Shown piece by piece: positions 61,067-64,000 of a stretch of DNA of 64,000 nucleotides. Numbering within the stretch: the first letter of the stretch is position 1; each line of letters opens with the position of its first letter. The notes beneath the pieces were generated by a model. The model did not search any database. It was not told where the DNA came from and saw only the letters and a program-made list of their open reading frames with translations. The position numbers were made by a program, and so were the translations under genes. Location: assembly GCA_963693085.1 (NCBI GenBank), contig OY856413.1, positions 540,630,879 through 540,694,878 on the forward strand, given 5' to 3'. Origin of the DNA: Alisma plantago-aquatica. Lineage: Eukaryota > Streptophyta > Magnoliopsida > Alismatales > Alismataceae.

Positions 61067-61923
61067 TGTTGGAACAACCCTCTATCTTAGTTTTTACTTA
61101 CTTATTCATGTTGATTTTACTTTTGAGATATTAGTTGTTTTTATTTTTAGGTTTACCGCTTTTGTAGGATCCACATCTATCTAGTGTAATCTGTGGAGCA
61201 ATAAATGCATGGTTTCAATTGCAAGTTTTACTCTTGGGTTGTGTGCACATGAAAATATGAGCATATTGAAAACTTTTTGAGCTTATTATTGTGAGTAATT
61301 GAGTGGCATAACTGAGGAAGTGCTTGGGTGAGTCAGCTTCAGGACACGGGGACATGAATGACCATCTTTATTGTCCAAGGAAAAGTGATTGACAAGGATG
61401 TTTGAGCCCAAACCGACCAAATGCTAACGTGACCTTAGACTAAAGTTTAAGAGAGAAATCCTTTAGTTACCCTGTACACAGGTCTTTAGAGAGGGACATA
61501 TGATATTTTCGAAAGGTTCTGTCAATTAGTCTTGTGATCTGATCCACCGCAATTTCATTCACACTCCACCATAAGAAATGGGAGCACATTACTGTCTTTC
61601 ACTCTTTGATTGCATACCATGTAGATAGGTCTTGCATTACAACTATTTTCACATTTTTTGCATGAGAATGAAAAAAAAAAGATAGAGTAGTTATACATGC
61701 ACATTATCCTTAGGTGCATGTCATAGTAGTTGCATAACTGTCATTATGTAGTTGCATTTACATCTTTTGAGCATATTGTACACCATGTATCTTATGTTAC
61801 TCTGAAAACATTAAAGGTGATGAACTTGTTCCATACCCTCCAAATAGAATGCTTCAGATGCACAAGTATGTAACAAGAAGTGAGCCCGACAAATAATTCA
61901 TTGTCATCTATGAAAATTAGGGC

Positions 61924-61988
61924 TTGAAAAAAAAAATTTGAAAAAAAAAATTTGAAAAAAAAAGAGAAGAAAAAAAAAGAAAAAAAAT
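61924..61988 (+). repeat. A-rich TTTGAAAAAAAAAA repeat
   Basis: Several A8-A10 runs separated by TTTG or G, with no coding value. The reverse ORF 61792-62034 is a poly-Phe reading of it. Confidence 0.85.
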
Positions 61989-62593
61989 TTGAGAAGTAAG
62001 TAGGAATGAGAGGGAGAAAGGAACATGTTCTCACTTACATACTAAGAAGAATAAGCACATGGTGTAGTTTTATTAGATATTCCATCTCACCTTGAGACGG
62101 AATGATAGTGAATGCATCATTCTACCAAAAATGTAACATTAGGACATTTTCACTTGCATTTTGCATCATGATAGGTCATTAATGTTTGTATTACATGATT
62201 GACTATTATGTGCTTCCATCTCTTCCACAACCACCTATCCCATCCACCCGTTGCTCTAATCGGTAGGCCACCCATGATATTCTCCTCATTCATTAATATC
62301 AGGAGATCTGCTTCCATTTAGATGGTAGTTAGGAAATGAGCAACGTAGATAGGAGATCACAAGATGCATCAAGTATGAACTTGATGAGTTTATCATATTA
62401 ACTGCTTTAATTGATAGTGTTTCACTGATTGGGGGATAGTCATCTTTTACATAGGTCTTTGGTCGCCTGGATGGCAGTTAGTGTTCAGTGGTCAATGAGG
62501 GCCGGTTTGTGGAAAGAAAGTGGGGATGATGTAGATTCATTTCATGTATTTATGTCCTGTTGCTGACTTATCTCAACCAGATCCAAAGTTTTG

Positions 62594-62611
62594 TTGCTCG
62601 GGGACGAGCAA
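62594..62611 (+). other. Stem-loop before the 3' polypurine tract
   Basis: TTGCTCG-GGGA-CGAGCAA forms a perfect 7-bp stem with a GGGA loop. A 'gctcggggacgagc' motif upstream of the 3' LTR is a recurring feature of Athila/Tat elements as I recall them; a role in RNA handling is unproven. Confidence 0.6.
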
Positions 62612-62620
62612 GGTTTAAGC

Positions 62621-62631
62621 TTAGGGGAGTT
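62621..62631 (+). other. TR-GAG element polypurine tract
   Basis: TTAGGGGAGTT adjoins the 3' LTR start at 62632. Confidence 0.7.
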
Positions 62632-64000
62632 TGATGCATGGGTTTTGAGTCACTTTTATAGGCTTATTTTATATCTGTTTTATGCATGTATTTGTCATTT
62701 TCTTGATTATATTTGCATAATTCACTATAGTTGGCCCTTAAACTCTTTTTGCATCAAATTATACTTCTTTTATCATATTTATATGATTTTATATAATCCT
62801 CGGACTTATACACATGTTTCGGCACTTTTTCAGGCACTTTTGCATTGTCTGGAGTCGATACTATCGACCCCCAGGTCGATAGTATCGACATTTCATCAAA
62901 AATCAACCCCAAAACACGATCTTGGAAGGAATAACCTGTGCCATGGTCGATACCATCGACAGCGTCGGGATCTGGCGATTTTCAGCACTAAAACGAAGCG
63001 TTTTAATCCGACGGTTGAGCTTTTTCGGAGCCGGAAAGTGGTCCTATGACCTAAGAAGAGCACGGACAGCCCGAGGGGGAGAGGAGATTGTGTTGCACAA
63101 CATCCAAGAAGGAGAGAGAGAGATAGGAGACGAGAGACGAAGGCCGTCAACCGAGCGATCCGGGCACCTCTGACGGGCAATTTTGCTGCCAGAAGACTGC
63201 AAAACGCACGTTTCTCGAGGAGGATCTCTAGGAACACCTTTGTATCAGGGGTTACACGAGTTTGCTCCATGTTTCCCATGTTTTTCTTCTCTACTCCTCT
63301 CTCTTTCATTGAGATGACCATGCGGGGCTAATCCCCTTTGTCTTTAGGACCGGGAGTAGCCCGGGGAATGCATTGTATGACAATTTTATATTAATAATTC
63401 ATATTTTCTCTCTTAAATCCGTGGTATAGTTTCGTTTTCTCCATATATTGTTATGCTTGATCACCATAATAATAACGTAATGCCCTTAATCACTTCGACA
63501 GAAGGATTAACGGTTGAAAAGAGACGAAACCTACATTAATCGATAAATCCCTTAACAAAGGAGGTGTAAAATTAATGGTGGAAACTGAGAGATCGGCTGT
63601 AATGCGCTTAGTTTAGGGGAATGATTACTACGACGGTGGAATCAACCTAAACCTAAGTAGTGAATTACACCACGACAGTGGGTAATTCTGTTTTCATGCC
63701 ACTACCCGAATAGAGAGAGAAGATTGAGGAGTTATATGAAACATAATGCAATGTTGACCCGCGGTGAAACCGAAATCCTAAAGATATCCTTTTGAATTGA
63801 TTAAATCAACCTTTAATCGATTGTTTGCTTTGTTTTATTTTTATTTTCTTTTAATTTCGACAACAAACCCTACTTTGTTATCTGGCTTAGCTGATCGCAA
63901 ATAGTTAGTAGAAGTCTCCAATAATTCAACGTATCCCTGTGTTCGACTCGGGCCTCACAAAGGCCTATATTACTCGACGCGTACACTTGCGTTTTTAGCA
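62632..64000 (+). repeat. TR-GAG element 3' LTR (incomplete, cut by window end)
   Basis: The first 1369 bases are present, corresponding to 56617-58006 of the 5' LTR less one 21-bp unit (one palindrome and its spacer, near 62960). Only about 20 LTR bases remain beyond the window. The 152-codon frame 62591-63049 is an LTR artefact. Confidence 0.93.

Larger units (their letters stand above)
60541..62631 (+). other. Non-coding region of the TR-GAG element in place of pol
   Basis: No frame here carries pol motifs. Contents in order are three pairs of GTCGAT palindromes (60585-60783), a 'tcaagcttagggggg' tract followed by TGTTGGAAC (61051-61073), an A-rich block (61924-61988) and a stem-loop next to the 3' polypurine tract. 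The ORFs 60601-60987 (reverse) and 61002-61184 have no recognisable domain. Confidence 0.7.
56617..64000 (+). mobile_element. TR-GAG-like LTR retrotransposon (Athila-type), right end outside window
   Basis: The 5' LTR 56617-58025 and 3' LTR 62632-64000 (incomplete) flank an interior of about 4.6 kb. An Athila/Tat-style primer site (TGGTGCCGTTGCCGGGG) follows the 5' LTR. The interior has a single long ORF for Gag plus protease (58213-60540) and then about 2 kb of non-coding sequence where pol would be: no RT, RNase H or integrase motif is present in any frame. This fits the TR-GAG class of plant non-autonomous elements. The left flank is ATAAG (56612-56616); the matching duplication would lie beyond 64000. 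LTRs differ by scattered substitutions and a 21-bp deletion. Confidence 0.9.

Overview
The window looks like plant nuclear, heterochromatin-like DNA, almost certainly from an angiosperm with a repeat-rich genome. The evidence is a CACTA transposon with a spliced Ulp1-type protease gene, Ty1/copia and Ty3/gypsy chromovirus retrotransposons primed by initiator-Met-like sites, an Athila-type gag element, a LINE remnant, long microsatellites and AT-rich decayed spacer. I find no convincing host gene, rRNA, tRNA or CRISPR. The only long uninterrupted coding region is a retrotransposon gag-protease ORF at 58213-60540. LAYOUT. 1-7096: old repeats, including an LTR-like fragment (1-2217) and a diverged reverse-oriented solo LTR (about 2210-4175) of the same copia family that is complete at 43-52 kb. 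7505-19575: a tandem segmental duplication (units A and B, about 4 kb each without insertions). Unit A carries a 4144-bp CACTA element (10124-14267) with a 3-bp target duplication; unit B is the matching empty site. The CACTA holds no transposase, only a six-exon reverse-strand gene remnant joining a transposase-associated domain to a C48 protease, with subterminal palindromes and very long hairpins. 19600-22095: a repeat whose paralog lies at 40200-40940, interrupted by a copia solo LTR (20227-21968) with a GGTCT duplication; the paralog is again the empty site. 22961-24000: LINE 3' end. 26323-26464: (AC)30(AT)41. 27335-39486: a complete 12.15-kb reverse-strand chromovirus with two 3659-bp LTRs and a single-frame polyprotein broken by 11 stop codons and no frameshift. 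43087-52226: a complete 9.14-kb copia element with long LTRs and a decayed polyprotein. 54009-56590: minisatellites of about 31 bp. 56617 to the window end: a TR-GAG-like element (Athila-type LTRs, intact gag-protease ORF, no RT, RNase H or integrase); its 3' LTR runs off the window. HOW THE PARTS RELATE. The elements are independent insertions of different ages. By breaks and LTR differences the TR-GAG element looks youngest, then the copia and gypsy elements, with the solo LTRs and LINE older. The most interesting pattern is in LTR regulatory DNA. The copia and gypsy LTRs each carry a short box repeated every 20-22 bp (two helical turns) upstream of a TATA motif, with unrelated box sequences, and the TR-GAG element has paired 15-bp palindromes with the same 21-bp offset. 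All coordinates come from reading by eye; similarity claims rest on visual alignment within this window.
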